From: an uncultured Algimonas sp.
GTDB taxonomy: Bacteria > Pseudomonadota > Alphaproteobacteria > Caulobacterales > Maricaulaceae
Assembly: GCF_947498175.1 (NCBI RefSeq)
Contig: NZ_CANMJB010000004.1
Span: forward strand, 186,001-250,000
Length of the DNA: 64,000 nt
Reading direction: 5' to 3'
This document shows, in pieces, positions 9,531-18,521 of the stretch. The first letter of the stretch is position 1, and each line of letters begins with the position of its first letter. The notes under the pieces are model-generated. The model was given only the letters and a program-made list of their open reading frames with translations. It made no database searches and was not told the origin of the DNA. Both the position numbers and the translations under genes were made by a program.

Positions 9531-10496
9531 CTAGGCAAACACCTTTTCGCCGTCCATCCTTATCGTGAGATGGAGTCCGGCCGGGGTGTAGTTTCTTTCC
9601 ACCGTCGCGTAAGGCAGCATGTCGAACAGACGCGTGCCGAAGCCGACCTTCCCGGCCGGCTTGATTTCGTGGGAACAGGTTTCCCGCCAGTCGATCGAAA
9701 GGCTGTCACCGGTCCGCCGCCATTCGACGTGCAGGTGTCCGCCCGGTTTTTTCAGGCAGCCATACTTTGTCGCGTTGGTCGCCAGTTCGTGGCAGACCAT
9801 GGACAGATCCTTGGTCGCGTCGATGGCGAGCCTGACCACCGGGCCGGACAGGGTGTAGGCGTCGTCCTGCGTTTCGTCGAAGGGGCTGAGTTCGTCTTCG
9901 AACACGGTTCGCACATCCAGTCCGCGCCAATCCCCGAGCGCCAGAAGATCGTTGGTCCGGCTCATGGCGTTGAGACGGGCCGTGAAACTCTGGACGAAAT
10001 CCTCGACATTGGTGGCGTTGCGCCCCGTGATGCGCGCGACCGAACTGACGACCGCCATGATGTTCTTGACACGGTGCGACAGTTCGTAGCCGATGGCTTT
10101 GTTGCGCTGTTCGAGATCGTGCTGCCGGGTGATGTCCTGGGCGCGCTGGATCAGTCCGACAACCTGACCGTCCTTGTCGCGGACCGGGTCCTGCGTGGCG
10201 CGCCAGACCGTTTCCTGGATCGTGCCGTCTTCCAGTTCCAGCCGAAAGGGCTGCGCGTCCAGCCGCGTGACGGCCCCGGACAGGGTCTTGCGGAAACAGC
10301 TCAGGATCGGTCCGATCCGTTCTTCGCTGTCGGGGAAAGCCTCGAAGACATAGACGCCGTCCAATTCGGCGTAATGGCGATGAACCGATTTCAGATAGGC
10401 CTTGTTGGCATAGACGAACCGCAACTCGGCATCGAGCATCATGACCGGCAAGGACCAGTCATCGAACAGGCGTGTTTCGTCCAGCGCGGCGTTCAT
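9531..10496 (-). CDS. PAS sensor histidine kinase, HWE family
   Basis: A 321-residue soluble kinase. A PAS domain occupies about residues 12-125 ([20 protein letters not shown] to QRAQDITRQ). The dimerisation/phosphoacceptor region has [15 protein letters not shown] with the HWE-type His, followed by an ATPase domain with [13 protein letters not shown], a WRE motif (SIDWRETCS) and [10 protein letters not shown]. The HWE family lacks a classical F box and is enriched in alphaproteobacteria. No TM segment, so a cytoplasmic signal is sensed. Its ATG overlaps the dut stop by 4 bp. No response regulator is adjacent, so its partner is unknown. Confidence 0.85.
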   Translation of the reverse strand: MNAALDETRLFDDWSLPVMMLDAELRFVYANKAYLKSVHRHYAELDGVYVFEAFPDSEERIGPILSCFRKTLSGAVTRLDAQPFRLELEDGTIQETVWRATQDPVRDKDGQVVGLIQRAQDITRQHDLEQRNKAIGYELSHRVKNIMAVVSSVARITGRNATNVEDFVQSFTARLNAMSRTNDLLALGDWRGLDVRTVFEDELSPFDETQDDAYTLSGPVVRLAIDATKDLSMVCHELATNATKYGCLKKPGGHLHVEWRRTGDSLSIDWRETCSHEIKPAGKVGFGTRLFDMLPYATVERNYTPAGLHLTIRMDGEKVFA

Positions 10497-10945
10497 CCGG
10501 TTCCGGTCGATCCGTAACCGCCCGAGCCGCGGTCCGTTTCGCCCAGTTCCGTGACGACGGAGAAATCAGCCTGGGTCACCGGAGCGATGACCATCTGGGC
10601 GAAACGATCGCCGCGCGCGATGGTGAACTCCGCTTGGCCGTGATTGACAAGCAGCACGCCGACTTCGCCGCGATAATCGGCATCGATCGTTCCTGGAGAG
10701 TTCAGCACCGTCACGCCGTGCTTGAGCGCCAGTCCGGACCGCGGTCGCACTTGCGCTTCATAGCCGGGCGGGAGCGCCATGCGAAACCCGGTCGGGACGA
10801 GTTCGCGCTCGCCCGGCGCTAGCGTCACGGGCGCGTCGATGGCGGCGCGCAGGTCCGCGCCCGCGGCCTGCGCCGTTTCGAAACGGGGCAGCGCGATACC
10901 GTCCATGTGCGCCAGTCGCACGAGCTCGATGGAAATCGTATTCAT
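10493..10945 (-). CDS. dut: dUTP diphosphatase
   Basis: A 150-residue trimeric dUTPase that hydrolyses dUTP to dUMP, keeping uracil out of DNA and supplying dTMP synthesis. All five motifs are present: [45 protein letters not shown] and the C-terminal [10 protein letters not shown] arm. It lies downstream of coaBC, an order common in alphaproteobacteria, with a hypothetical gene between, and overlaps the HWE kinase start. Confidence 0.97.
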   Translation of the reverse strand: MNTISIELVRLAHMDGIALPRFETAQAAGADLRAAIDAPVTLAPGERELVPTGFRMALPPGYEAQVRPRSGLALKHGVTVLNSPGTIDADYRGEVGVLLVNHGQAEFTIARGDRFAQMVIAPVTQADFSVVTELGETDRGSGGYGSTGTG

Positions 10946-11002
10946 GCCGCGTCCGCTAGGCGTTTTCAGCGATGACTTCCACCGGGAATCGAAAGGATCG
11001 GA

Positions 11003-11503
11003 TCAATTCGACGCAGAGTCGTCCTCTTTGACGAGACCGTGATCGCGCGCGGAAAAGTCAGACAGGGTTTCTTCCAGCGCGGTGGAGAATTCGTCGCTCA
11101 TCGGGTAGTCGGATTTGTACCGGTGCTCGAACCGTTCACCGCCGAAATAGAGCGTCAGTATGTCGGAATCGGCACTGTCCAGATCCTGCGACAGGGTCAG
11201 CGGAACGCCGGTCGCCAAGATCGCATAATCGTCGGCCTGCGGGACAAGATCGTTGCGCGTGCAGATGACGCCGCGGATCGGTGCGCCGTTATGGTCGAGC
11301 GACACATCCGACGGGTTCTGCTTGGCAATAGCGACGAAATCGTCGGCAGGACGGTAGGATGCCACGGTCATGCGTCCGCCGTCCGCATCCACCACTTCTT
11401 CCAGCACGACGATCTCGCACTGGTCGAATGCACCCGCCATCGCGGATGCAGGCAGAAACAGCGCGGCCGCCAACAGGCCGGTCATGCAAGCTTTGATTGT
11501 CAT
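11003..11503 (-). CDS. Hypothetical secreted protein
   Basis: A 166-residue protein with a signal peptide (MTIKACMTGLLAAALFLPASAMAGA) and a mature part with two cysteines (FDQCEIV and GVICTRND) that could form a disulfide. No family recognised. Its ATG overlaps the coaBC stop (ATGA), so it is probably translated from the coaBC mRNA. The C-terminus is acidic (EDDSASN). Function unknown; likely periplasmic. Confidence 0.7.
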   Translation of the reverse strand: MTIKACMTGLLAAALFLPASAMAGAFDQCEIVVLEEVVDADGGRMTVASYRPADDFVAIAKQNPSDVSLDHNGAPIRGVICTRNDLVPQADDYAILATGVPLTLSQDLDSADSDILTLYFGGERFEHRYKSDYPMSDEFSTALEETLSDFSARDHGLVKEDDSASN

Positions 11504-12717
11504 CTATCGTCTCCGAAATATGCGGCGATGCGCCGGGCCAAGGCCCTGGCGGCCGCTTGTTTGCTCTGGCGCGGCAGTCGGACTTCGTCGTCATCGGTCA
11601 CGATGATCATCTCGTTCTCCTGTCCGCCCATCACGTCGCCGGATACATCGTTGGCGACGATCCAGTCGCATCCCTTGCGAATGCGCTTGGCGCGCGCCAG
11701 TTCCACCACGTCGTGCGTTTCGGCCGCGAATCCCACGACCAACCCGGGTCGCTTATCGGACAGACAAACTGAACGCAGTATGTCCGGATTCTCGACAAGC
11801 TGTAAGGGTTCGGGGCCATCGACAGGCTTCTTGGTCTTGGTTTCGGTCCGGTTTGCCGGGCGCCAGTCCGCCACGGCGGCGACGGACACGAATATGTCGG
11901 CGGGCAGGGCGGCATGGACGGCGTCGTACATGTCCCGGGCCGTCTCGACGGCGGTATTGGTCGTGCCGCAGGGTTTGGCCAGCGATGTCGGTCCCGTCAC
12001 CAATTCCACCTCGGCGCCAAGATCGGCCAGCGCCTGCGCGATAGCGTAGCCCTGCCGGCCCGACGAATGGTTGGACAGGTAGCGCACCGGATCGATCGGC
12101 TCGCGCGTCGGCCCAGCCGTCACGACGGCACGGCGCCCAGCCAGCGGCTTCGGCGCGTGCCATCCGTCGAGCGTCATGTCGCCCTGCAAGGCGGCCATGA
12201 CGGCGTCGGTGATGGCGTCCGGTTCGCTCATGCGTCCGTCGCCGAATTCGCCGCACGCCATCTCGCCCGTGTCCGGTCCGACGAACAGAGCGCCGCGCTC
12301 GCGCAGGGTCGCGATATTGGCTTGCGTCGCTTCGGATTGATACATGCGCACATTCATGGCCGGGGCGAACAGGACACGCTTATCTGTCGCGAGCAGGGTC
12401 GTCGTCGCCAGATCACCGGCGACACCGTGTGCGGCCTGCGCCATCAGATTGGCCGTCGCGGGCGCCACGACGATCAGGTCCGCGCTGCGCGACAATTCGA
12501 TGTGGCCCATTTCGGACTCGGCGGTCAGGTCCCACAGATCGGTCAGCACCGTCTCTCCGGACAGGGCCTGCGCCGACAAGGGCGTGACGAATTGCGATCC
12601 GCCCTTCGTCAGGATGACGCGCGTCGCCACGCCCCGGCGGGCCAGCTCGCGGATCAACAAGAGCGACTTGTAGGCCGCGATGCCGCCGCCGATGATGAGG
12701 AGAACGCGTCTATCCAT
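11500..12717 (-). CDS. coaBC: Bifunctional phosphopantothenoylcysteine decarboxylase/synthase
   Basis: A coenzyme A pathway enzyme of 405 residues. The N-terminal CoaC flavoprotein domain has GGGIAAYKS, the active-site His in GHIELSR, PAMNVRMY, and the cysteine flap MACGEFGDGRM. The C-terminal CoaB domain starts near GRRAVVTAGPTREPIDPVRY and carries NHSSGRQGYA, VAAVADWRP and a late KK pair. Starts ATG 12717. First gene of the minus-strand run coaBC-hypothetical-dut-kinase-cysK-moeB. Confidence 0.97.
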   Translation of the reverse strand: MDRRVLLIIGGGIAAYKSLLLIRELARRGVATRVILTKGGSQFVTPLSAQALSGETVLTDLWDLTAESEMGHIELSRSADLIVVAPATANLMAQAAHGVAGDLATTTLLATDKRVLFAPAMNVRMYQSEATQANIATLRERGALFVGPDTGEMACGEFGDGRMSEPDAITDAVMAALQGDMTLDGWHAPKPLAGRRAVVTAGPTREPIDPVRYLSNHSSGRQGYAIAQALADLGAEVELVTGPTSLAKPCGTTNTAVETARDMYDAVHAALPADIFVSVAAVADWRPANRTETKTKKPVDGPEPLQLVENPDILRSVCLSDKRPGLVVGFAAETHDVVELARAKRIRKGCDWIVANDVSGDVMGGQENEMIIVTDDDEVRLPRQSKQAAARALARRIAAYFGDDR

Positions 12718-12799
12718 GGACGCGGCTTAGACGCTTGCGTGCAACGAGGCAAAGGAGGAGCGCGTATCGCTTGTTTCGCAGCCATGCAGGAGACACGCT

Positions 12800-13243
12800 T
12801 TGGACACGGTCATTTTCGATATGGACGGCACGCTCGCCGATATTGCGCACCGGGTCCATCACGTGCGGCGAAAGGGCCGCAAGGACTGGACGCGCTTTCA
12901 CGAAGGCATTTCCGAAGACCGGCCCAACAAGGCGGTCGTGTCGCTCTACATGACGCTCTGGCACAGCGGTGACTACGACCTGCAGATCGTCACGGGCCGC
13001 AACGAAGCCCATCGCGGCGCGACGGAAGACTGGCTCGACAGGCACGGCATCCCCTTCAACCGCGTCACCATGCGCGCGGACCGGGACTTCCGCTCCGACA
13101 TCGTCGTGAAGCAGGAGATCCTGGAGCGTTTCATCGAGGAGGGGCGGACCGTCCTGTTCGCCGTCGACGACCGGGACGGCGTGGTCGGGATGTGGCGGCA
13201 GAACGGCGTGACCTGTCTGCAATGCGCGGATGGGAATTTTTAG
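12800..13243 (+). CDS. HAD-superfamily phosphatase (polynucleotide 3'-phosphatase-like)
   Basis: A 147-residue HAD hydrolase. Motif I is IFDMDGTLAD with both aspartates, motif II lies in LQIVTGRNE, a conserved Lys follows (VVKQEIL), and motif IV is FAVDDRDGVV. The compact size and the motif spacing resemble the 3'-phosphatase domain of phage-type polynucleotide kinases, but the substrate is not determined. Start is TTG with an AGGAG site about 7 nt upstream; no in-frame ATG is available there. It interrupts the otherwise expected ubiB-coaBC neighbourhood, on the opposite strand. Confidence 0.75.
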   Translation: MDTVIFDMDGTLADIAHRVHHVRRKGRKDWTRFHEGISEDRPNKAVVSLYMTLWHSGDYDLQIVTGRNEAHRGATEDWLDRHGIPFNRVTMRADRDFRSDIVVKQEILERFIEEGRTVLFAVDDRDGVVGMWRQNGVTCLQCADGNF

Positions 13244-13254
13244 AATTGTCCCTT

Positions 13255-14823
13255 CTAGAGTTGTCCCAAGGTCCAAGCCCCGCCGAGCGCGATCGCCGCG
13301 CCGATCGCGGCATATCCGGCCGGGCGCAGCCATCCGGGCTTCCGGACTTCGACCGTCTTGACGATGGGCGCGCGGGACAGGTCGATCTCGCCATTGGCCC
13401 AGGCTTCGGCCAGCCTGGCGATGTTCTCCGTCGCGTCGGGCAGCTTGACGAGGGTGCGGCGCGTCCGGTCCAGCCCGTCGAGCAAATCGTTCAGATAGCG
13501 CTCCGGGCCGAGTTCGGCCCTCACGGCGTCTTCCACGATCGGGCGGCTGGCTTCCCACATGTCGAAATGCGGATCGAGCCGCCGCGCCACGCCTTCGGCC
13601 TGCATCATGGTCTTCTGCAAAAGGATGAGCTGCGGCTGCAGCGGCATGTCGAACATCTCGGTGATTTCGAGCAGCTGCAAGAGAACCTTGGACATGGACA
13701 CATCTTCAGCGGCTTTTCCGAAGATCGGTTCGCCGACGGCGCGCAAGGCGGTGGCGAATTCGTCCACGCTGTGATGGGGCGGCACGTAGCCGATGTCGAA
13801 ATGGACTTGCGCGATCTTGTAATAGTCGCGCTGCAGGAAACCGTAGAGCGTGTCGATCTCGAAACGGATCTCCTCGTCGCCGAGCCGTCCCAAGATGCCG
13901 AAGTCCAGCAGGACGAGATTGCCGTCCGGATCGCGGAACAGGTTCCCCTCATGCATGTCGGCGTGGAAAATGCCGTAGGTGAAGGTCGAGGCGAGGAAGC
14001 TCTGGATCACGGCGGTCGCCAGTTCCCGCCGCTCCTCGATCGGCAAGGCGAGGATGTCGGGCGACGAAAAGGCGGTGCCGTTGACCCAGTCGGTCGCCAT
14101 GACGTTCTTGTCCACCATCTCCCAATGGATGGCCGGTACCCGGAACAGGCCGGTGGCCGTGGCGATGTCGGCCATTTCCGATGCGGCCGCCGCTTCCAGC
14201 CGCAGGTCGAGTTCCAGCATCACGGCGCGCCGGGCTTCGGCGACGAAGGCCCGGGGCTGCAGGCGGCGGACGGCCGGAACGGCGGCATGAGCGAGGTTCG
14301 CGACCTGCCTGATGACGTCCATGTCGCGGGTCATGCGCGCGACGATGTTCGGGCGCAGGATCTTGATGGCGACGGTCTCGCCGCTCTCTCGCAGCACGCC
14401 TTTGTGAACCTGGGCGACGGACGCCGCGGCGACCGGTTCGGACAGGGAGGACAGACGGCCGCGCCACGGTTCGCCCCAGTCGGCTTCCAGCATCGCCTCG
14501 GCTTTCTCCATGGGGAAAGGCGGCACCTTGTCCTTCAGGCGCGACAGCCCTTCGGCGAAGACCGGGTCGAACATGTCGCCGCGCGTGGACAGGATCTGCC
14601 CGAACTTGATGTAGGCGGGCCCGAGCTTTTCCAGCGCATTGGCGAAACGCGCGCCGGGATTGTCGTCCCGGTCGCGTATGGAAAAGAAGCGCGAGACGCC
14701 TGCAACGAACCGCACGGGGCCGGGGACGAAAGGCTCGTATTCCTTCGGCACGAGCGCATCGTGGCGCACGAGAACCCATCCGGTGCGAAGAAGGCGGAAG
14801 AATGTGGCGGTGCGGCGCAGCAT
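13255..14823 (-). CDS. ubiB: UbiB family atypical kinase/ATPase (ubiquinone biosynthesis)
   Basis: A 522-residue ABC1/ADCK-family protein needed for ubiquinone synthesis, thought to extract or present the lipid intermediates. The KxGQ-type signature is in AYIKFGQILSTRGDM; ATP-lobe motifs include VAIKILRPN, FHADMHEGN and LLDFGILGRLG. Two short hydrophobic segments close the C-terminus (GYAAIGAAIALGGAWTLG), anchoring it to the membrane. Proximity to coaBC-dut matches the alphaproteobacterial ubiB-dfp-dut order. Confidence 0.95.
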   Translation of the reverse strand: MLRRTATFFRLLRTGWVLVRHDALVPKEYEPFVPGPVRFVAGVSRFFSIRDRDDNPGARFANALEKLGPAYIKFGQILSTRGDMFDPVFAEGLSRLKDKVPPFPMEKAEAMLEADWGEPWRGRLSSLSEPVAAASVAQVHKGVLRESGETVAIKILRPNIVARMTRDMDVIRQVANLAHAAVPAVRRLQPRAFVAEARRAVMLELDLRLEAAAASEMADIATATGLFRVPAIHWEMVDKNVMATDWVNGTAFSSPDILALPIEERRELATAVIQSFLASTFTYGIFHADMHEGNLFRDPDGNLVLLDFGILGRLGDEEIRFEIDTLYGFLQRDYYKIAQVHFDIGYVPPHHSVDEFATALRAVGEPIFGKAAEDVSMSKVLLQLLEITEMFDMPLQPQLILLQKTMMQAEGVARRLDPHFDMWEASRPIVEDAVRAELGPERYLNDLLDGLDRTRRTLVKLPDATENIARLAEAWANGEIDLSRAPIVKTVEVRKPGWLRPAGYAAIGAAIALGGAWTLGQL

Positions 14824-14966
14824 CGAGGGCGGCTATAGGGAGCGTTGGTCGCTCTGTGTAGGGGCGTTTTCGCACGGGCCGGACAAAAGAACAGCGATGG
14901 TGCAGGCGCTTGGCGGTTTGTCCCTAGCCAACTTGTCGCAGGCCCTTTTGAATCGGAACCGGGATG

Positions 14967-14981
14967 TTAAGGTGGCGTTAA
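14967..14981. promoter_or_regulatory. CtrA-type box (TTAA-N7-TTAA) upstream of nrdB
   Basis: A perfect TTAA, seven bases, TTAA pair, about 100 bp before the nrdB start. This is the consensus of the CtrA cell-cycle regulator in Caulobacter relatives. GANTC (CcrM-type) sites flank it at 14950-14954 and 15039-15043. Binding is inferred from sequence only. Confidence 0.55.
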
Positions 14982-14986
14982 AGCGA

Positions 14987-15036
14987 CCACAACATATGGG
15001 TGGTCGAACGACAGCCAAGCCCCATATCTTGGTGTG
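14987..15036. promoter_or_regulatory. Candidate tandem NrdR boxes upstream of nrdB
   Basis: Two degenerate palindromic elements centred on CATATG (14993-14998) and CATATC (15023-15028), 30 bp apart. On opposite strands they read ATATGTTGTGG and ATATCTTGGTGTG, resembling the right half of the NrdR consensus (ATATWTTGTGT). Paired NrdR boxes about three helical turns apart are typical of ribonucleotide reductase promoters. The match is partial. Confidence 0.4.
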
Positions 15037-15082
15037 TGGAATCGATATCAAGGGTGACGACCCTTTACGAATGGAGCGCAAC

Positions 15083-16129
15083 ATGGGCGTACAGGACCAG
15101 ATCAGCACCGGAACGTCCGGCCTTCTCAAGCCGAGCCTGACCTACAAGCCGTTCCGCTACCCTTGGGCGTACGAGTTCTGGCGTCGCCAGCAGCAGATCC
15201 ACTGGATGCCCGAAGAAGTGCCCTTGGGCGAGGACCTGAAGGACTGGTCCACCAATCTGACCGATGATGAGAAGAATCTGCTGACGCAGATCTTCCGTTT
15301 CTTCACGCAGAGCGACGTGGAAGTCGGCGGCAACTACATGGAAAACTATATGCCGCTGTTCAAGCCGGTGGAAGTCCGGATGATGCTGGCGAGCTTCTCC
15401 AACATGGAGACGATCCACATCGCCGCCTACGCATTGCTGCTGGAGACGATCGGCATGCCGGACAGCGAGTTCTCCATGTTCATGGAATATGAGGAGATGG
15501 CGGCCAAGCACGACTATCTCGGCCAGTTCGGCGTCGAAACCGACAAGGACATCCTGACCTCCATGGCCGTGTTCGGCGGCTTCACCGAAGGGCTGCAACT
15601 GTTCGCGTCGTTCGCCATGCTGATGAACTTCCCGCGCCTGAACAAGATGAAGGGCATGGGCCAGATCGTGTCCTGGTCGATCCGCGACGAAAGCCTGCAT
15701 TGCGAAGGCATGATCAAGCTGTTCCACCAATTTGCCAAGGAAACCGGTGCGCTGACGCCATCCGTGAAGGACGACATCGCTGATTGCTGCCAGACGGTGG
15801 TGAAGCTGGAAGACAAGTTCATTGATCTGGCGTTCGAGAAAGGCCCCGTCGAGGGCATGACCGCCGAGGACATCAAGCGCTACATCCGCTACATCGCCAA
15901 CTGGCGCATGAACCAGCTCGGCCTGTCCAAGATCTATGCCGGCGTCGAGGAGCATCCGCTGCCCTGGCTGACGGAAATCACGAACGGCGTGGAACATGCC
16001 AATTTCTTCGAGGCGCGCGCGACGGAATATTCCAAGGGCGCGACCGAAGGCGACTGGCATGGCGATAGCGGCGTCTGGAACCGGTTCGCCGCCTACGAGG
16101 CCACACGGTCGTCCGAAGCGGTCGACTAG
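15083..16129 (+). CDS. nrdB: Ribonucleoside-diphosphate reductase beta subunit (class I)
   Basis: The radical-generating subunit of class I ribonucleotide reductase, about 348 residues as in Caulobacter-type NrdB. METIHIAAYALLLE contains the Glu-x-x-His ligands and the tyrosyl-radical Tyr; SLHCEGM holds the later Glu/His ligands. ATG 15083 is preferred because GGAG sits 6-7 nt before it; an in-frame ATG at 15071 would add four residues. The catalytic nrdA is not adjacent. The long upstream region carries candidate CtrA and NrdR sites. Confidence 0.95.
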   Translation: MGVQDQISTGTSGLLKPSLTYKPFRYPWAYEFWRRQQQIHWMPEEVPLGEDLKDWSTNLTDDEKNLLTQIFRFFTQSDVEVGGNYMENYMPLFKPVEVRMMLASFSNMETIHIAAYALLLETIGMPDSEFSMFMEYEEMAAKHDYLGQFGVETDKDILTSMAVFGGFTEGLQLFASFAMLMNFPRLNKMKGMGQIVSWSIRDESLHCEGMIKLFHQFAKETGALTPSVKDDIADCCQTVVKLEDKFIDLAFEKGPVEGMTAEDIKRYIRYIANWRMNQLGLSKIYAGVEEHPLPWLTEITNGVEHANFFEARATEYSKGATEGDWHGDSGVWNRFAAYEATRSSEAVD

Positions 16130-16223
16130 GCCCGCACTCCGCCGCTTCCATCTCTGACAAACGAAGGGATGTGCGTCCACGTCGCGCTTCCCATTGCCGC
16201 TGGAGCCTGATAGCGGCCCGGCC

Positions 16224-17036
16224 ATGTCCCTGATCGCGCCATCAGACCGGCTGAAGCCCTTCGAGTCGATCTACAATTTCCGCGATTTCGGCGGCTATCG
16301 CGGCGTTGGCGGGCGTCCCGTCCGCACGGGCCTGCTGTTCCGGTCCGCCCATCTGAACAATCTGACCGGTCCCGACCTGAACGCCATCGACGCCTTGCCG
16401 GTCGGCACCATCGTGGATCTGCGCCATGCGCCGGAACGCGAACGCCAACCCTCCCGCTGGCCGCAGCGACAGGACCCTGCGACCGTTGTCCTGACACAGC
16501 CGGTCAAGGGCATGGCGGAACGGGCCAGAGTCGCCCCGCACGAAGCCTTCGCCGAAGCCGAACTCCATACCGCCGACGATGCCCGCCGTTACATGCTGCG
16601 ATCCTACGGCGCGCGGCCGCACGACCCCGGTTTCAAGGCCTTGTTCGCGCAGACCCTGCACCGGATGACGGAGGAAGAGGAGCCCGCCGCACCGGGCGTT
16701 CTGGTGCACTGCGCGGCGGGAAAGGACAGGACGGGAACGCTCGTCGCCCTGATCCAGGGACTCCTGGGCGTCTCGGACGCCGACATCATGGACGACTACA
16801 TGCTGACCGAAACGGCCGTCGATATCGAGGCCTTGTTGGAGCCTGCGGCGACGTCCTTCTCCAAACGGTACGGCCGTCCGATCGGTGCCGATGCGCTGCG
16901 GCCCATGTTCGGCGTCGAGGCCGGCTATCTGCAGGCGAGCCTCGACGCGATGGGAGACATGGAGCGTTATGCCGCCGACACGCTGGGGCTGGACGAAATG
17001 CGTCTCAGCCGGTTGCGCGCGCGCTATACGGGCTGA
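16224..17036 (+). CDS. Tyrosine-protein phosphatase family protein
   Basis: A 270-residue cytosolic phosphatase of the bacterial tyrosine/dual-specificity group (PtpA/Y_phosphatase3-like). The N-terminus NFRDFGGYRG and VDLRHAPERERQ with an upstream aspartate-rich loop lead to the P-loop VHCAAGKDRTGT (Cys-x5-Arg). In this family some members act on phosphoinositides. ATG 16224 is chosen; a GTG/ATG-like extension to 16194 is possible. Possibly read through from nrdB, 95 bp upstream. The physiological substrate is unknown. Confidence 0.85.
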   Translation: MSLIAPSDRLKPFESIYNFRDFGGYRGVGGRPVRTGLLFRSAHLNNLTGPDLNAIDALPVGTIVDLRHAPERERQPSRWPQRQDPATVVLTQPVKGMAERARVAPHEAFAEAELHTADDARRYMLRSYGARPHDPGFKALFAQTLHRMTEEEEPAAPGVLVHCAAGKDRTGTLVALIQGLLGVSDADIMDDYMLTETAVDIEALLEPAATSFSKRYGRPIGADALRPMFGVEAGYLQASLDAMGDMERYAADTLGLDEMRLSRLRARYTG

Positions 17037-17045
17037 CGCGACCGG

Positions 17046-17735
17046 TCAGGTGCAGGACACCTTGCCGGCTTCGCCCCGGCAGGAATAGGTCACGTCTGTT
17101 CCGGCCTTGCCGAAAGCGACGACGTCCGAGCGTCGCGGTTTGAACAGGAAGGCGTCTTCCAAGGTGAGATAGTCGGGCAGGAACCCTTTTCTGGCCCCGT
17201 CGCGGCCGACCGAGCCGAAGCCGAACGGCTTGTACTGGTACCGCACCTGCGCCACCACGATGCCGCCGCCGCGCGGCACCATGTCTTCGCCGATGCCGGA
17301 CGTGTCGAAGGCCGACACGTCCTTTGCGTCCGTGTCCAGCCCGCGGCCATAGGCATCGGTCTTGTACTCGATGACGCCCTCGCTTTTCATGGTCCCGCCG
17401 GAGTCGCGTTCGAAACTCTGCAGCCGCATGGCGAAACCGGCATTGTCGTCCAGATCCATGACATGCGCGACGGCGGAGACGAGGTCGGCGGCCTCGCTCT
17501 TGCCCAATGCTTCGACCTGCGTGGCCAGATCGCCGGCCACGCTGGCGGTGTGCGACAGCTTCCGGTCGGCGCTTAGCACGCTGCCCATCTCGGCCAGCCC
17601 CAGATAGAGCCCGATGATGATGGGGGCGATGATGGCGAATTCCATCGCCGCCACGCCGTCCTCGGAGGCGAGGAAGCCGGGCGATGCCTGACGCGCAGGG
17701 GGCGCCTTCGAAGGCGGTGCGGACAACCGGGTCAC
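17046..17735 (-). CDS. TadE/TadG-like pilus assembly pseudopilin
   Basis: A 229-residue minor pseudopilin of the Tad system. The type IVb-like hydrophobic N-terminus DGVAAMEFAIIAPIIIGLYL, with the conserved Glu, follows a short basic leader; the rest is a periplasmic domain with a single late cysteine pair (SCRGEAGKVSCT). The GTG start at 17735 is set by the GTGA overlap with the tadE stop. The longer open frame would overlap the upstream gene. Confidence 0.75.
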   Translation of the reverse strand: MTRLSAPPSKAPPARQASPGFLASEDGVAAMEFAIIAPIIIGLYLGLAEMGSVLSADRKLSHTASVAGDLATQVEALGKSEAADLVSAVAHVMDLDDNAGFAMRLQSFERDSGGTMKSEGVIEYKTDAYGRGLDTDAKDVSAFDTSGIGEDMVPRGGGIVVAQVRYQYKPFGFGSVGRDGARKGFLPDYLTLEDAFLFKPRRSDVVAFGKAGTDVTYSCRGEAGKVSCT

Positions 17736-18382
17736 GACTGATCCCCCGGGCGTCCACCGCTGAGTTCGGCGATCCGGGTGTTCATGTCGTCGCTGCATTG
17801 GGCGTCCGCGGGAAATGGCTCCGTGCGGAAGGCGGTGCTGACGGTGATGATATGGCGGCGGCTGTCCGGAATGCTTTCCAGCCGCGTCATCACGTTGGGC
17901 AGCACCAGCGGATAGTAGAAGGTTCCGCGCATCACGACGGGTTCGGACGGGCCGGTCTTTTCATAGACGCCGGTCTCTATCTTCTTGCCGGGGTCGTCCG
18001 GGTCGAGCTCGCTCATGCCGACGACGGGGAGCGTCACGGATTGGAAATCGGAGCCCGACACCAGGTCGATGCGCAGATTGTCCTCGCATTTCATCAGATT
18101 GTTCATTCCGTCGCAGACCAGGGCCTTGAATTCCTTCGCGCTGCCGCATTCCTGGAACGCGCCGACGCGCACGAGACGCCCCGTGTCGCTCATCGCCTGG
18201 GTCATGACCGAGCTCGTGAAGAAGATGAGCGCGAGTTCCAGGATGCCGAATATCAGGCCGAGGAAAGGGACGGAAATGATCGCGAACTCGATCGCCGTGG
18301 CACCCTGTGCGTCCCGGCGGTAGCGATGCGGCAGGCGGCGCAGGGCCAAGGCGATGCGCCGGGATCTGGCAAGCCTCGACAT
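17732..18382 (-). CDS. TadE-like pilus assembly pseudopilin
   Basis: A 216-residue TadE-family protein. The basic leader (RRLPHRYRRDAQ) precedes GATAIEFAIISVPFLGLIFG, the pilin-like helix with Glu at the +5-type position processed by TadV/CpaA. Two cysteines in the ectodomain (FQECGSAKEFK, KALVCDGMNN) may pair. Co-oriented and overlapping with the second pseudopilin (GTGA). Part of the minus-strand flank of the tad locus. Confidence 0.8.
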   Translation of the reverse strand: MSRLARSRRIALALRRLPHRYRRDAQGATAIEFAIISVPFLGLIFGILELALIFFTSSVMTQAMSDTGRLVRVGAFQECGSAKEFKALVCDGMNNLMKCEDNLRIDLVSGSDFQSVTLPVVGMSELDPDDPGKKIETGVYEKTGPSEPVVMRGTFYYPLVLPNVMTRLESIPDSRRHIITVSTAFRTEPFPADAQCSDDMNTRIAELSGGRPGDQS

Positions 18383-18521
18383 GGATCGGCTCCTTTGAGG
18401 GCACCTTGGGCGGCGCCTGTGCGAACGGATCGCCGATCATCGGCGGGATGCGTTAAAACCCGGCTGAGAAACGCCGTTAATCCTTCGTGAAACGACTCAG
18501 CCGCAACCCGGGCGCGATGAC

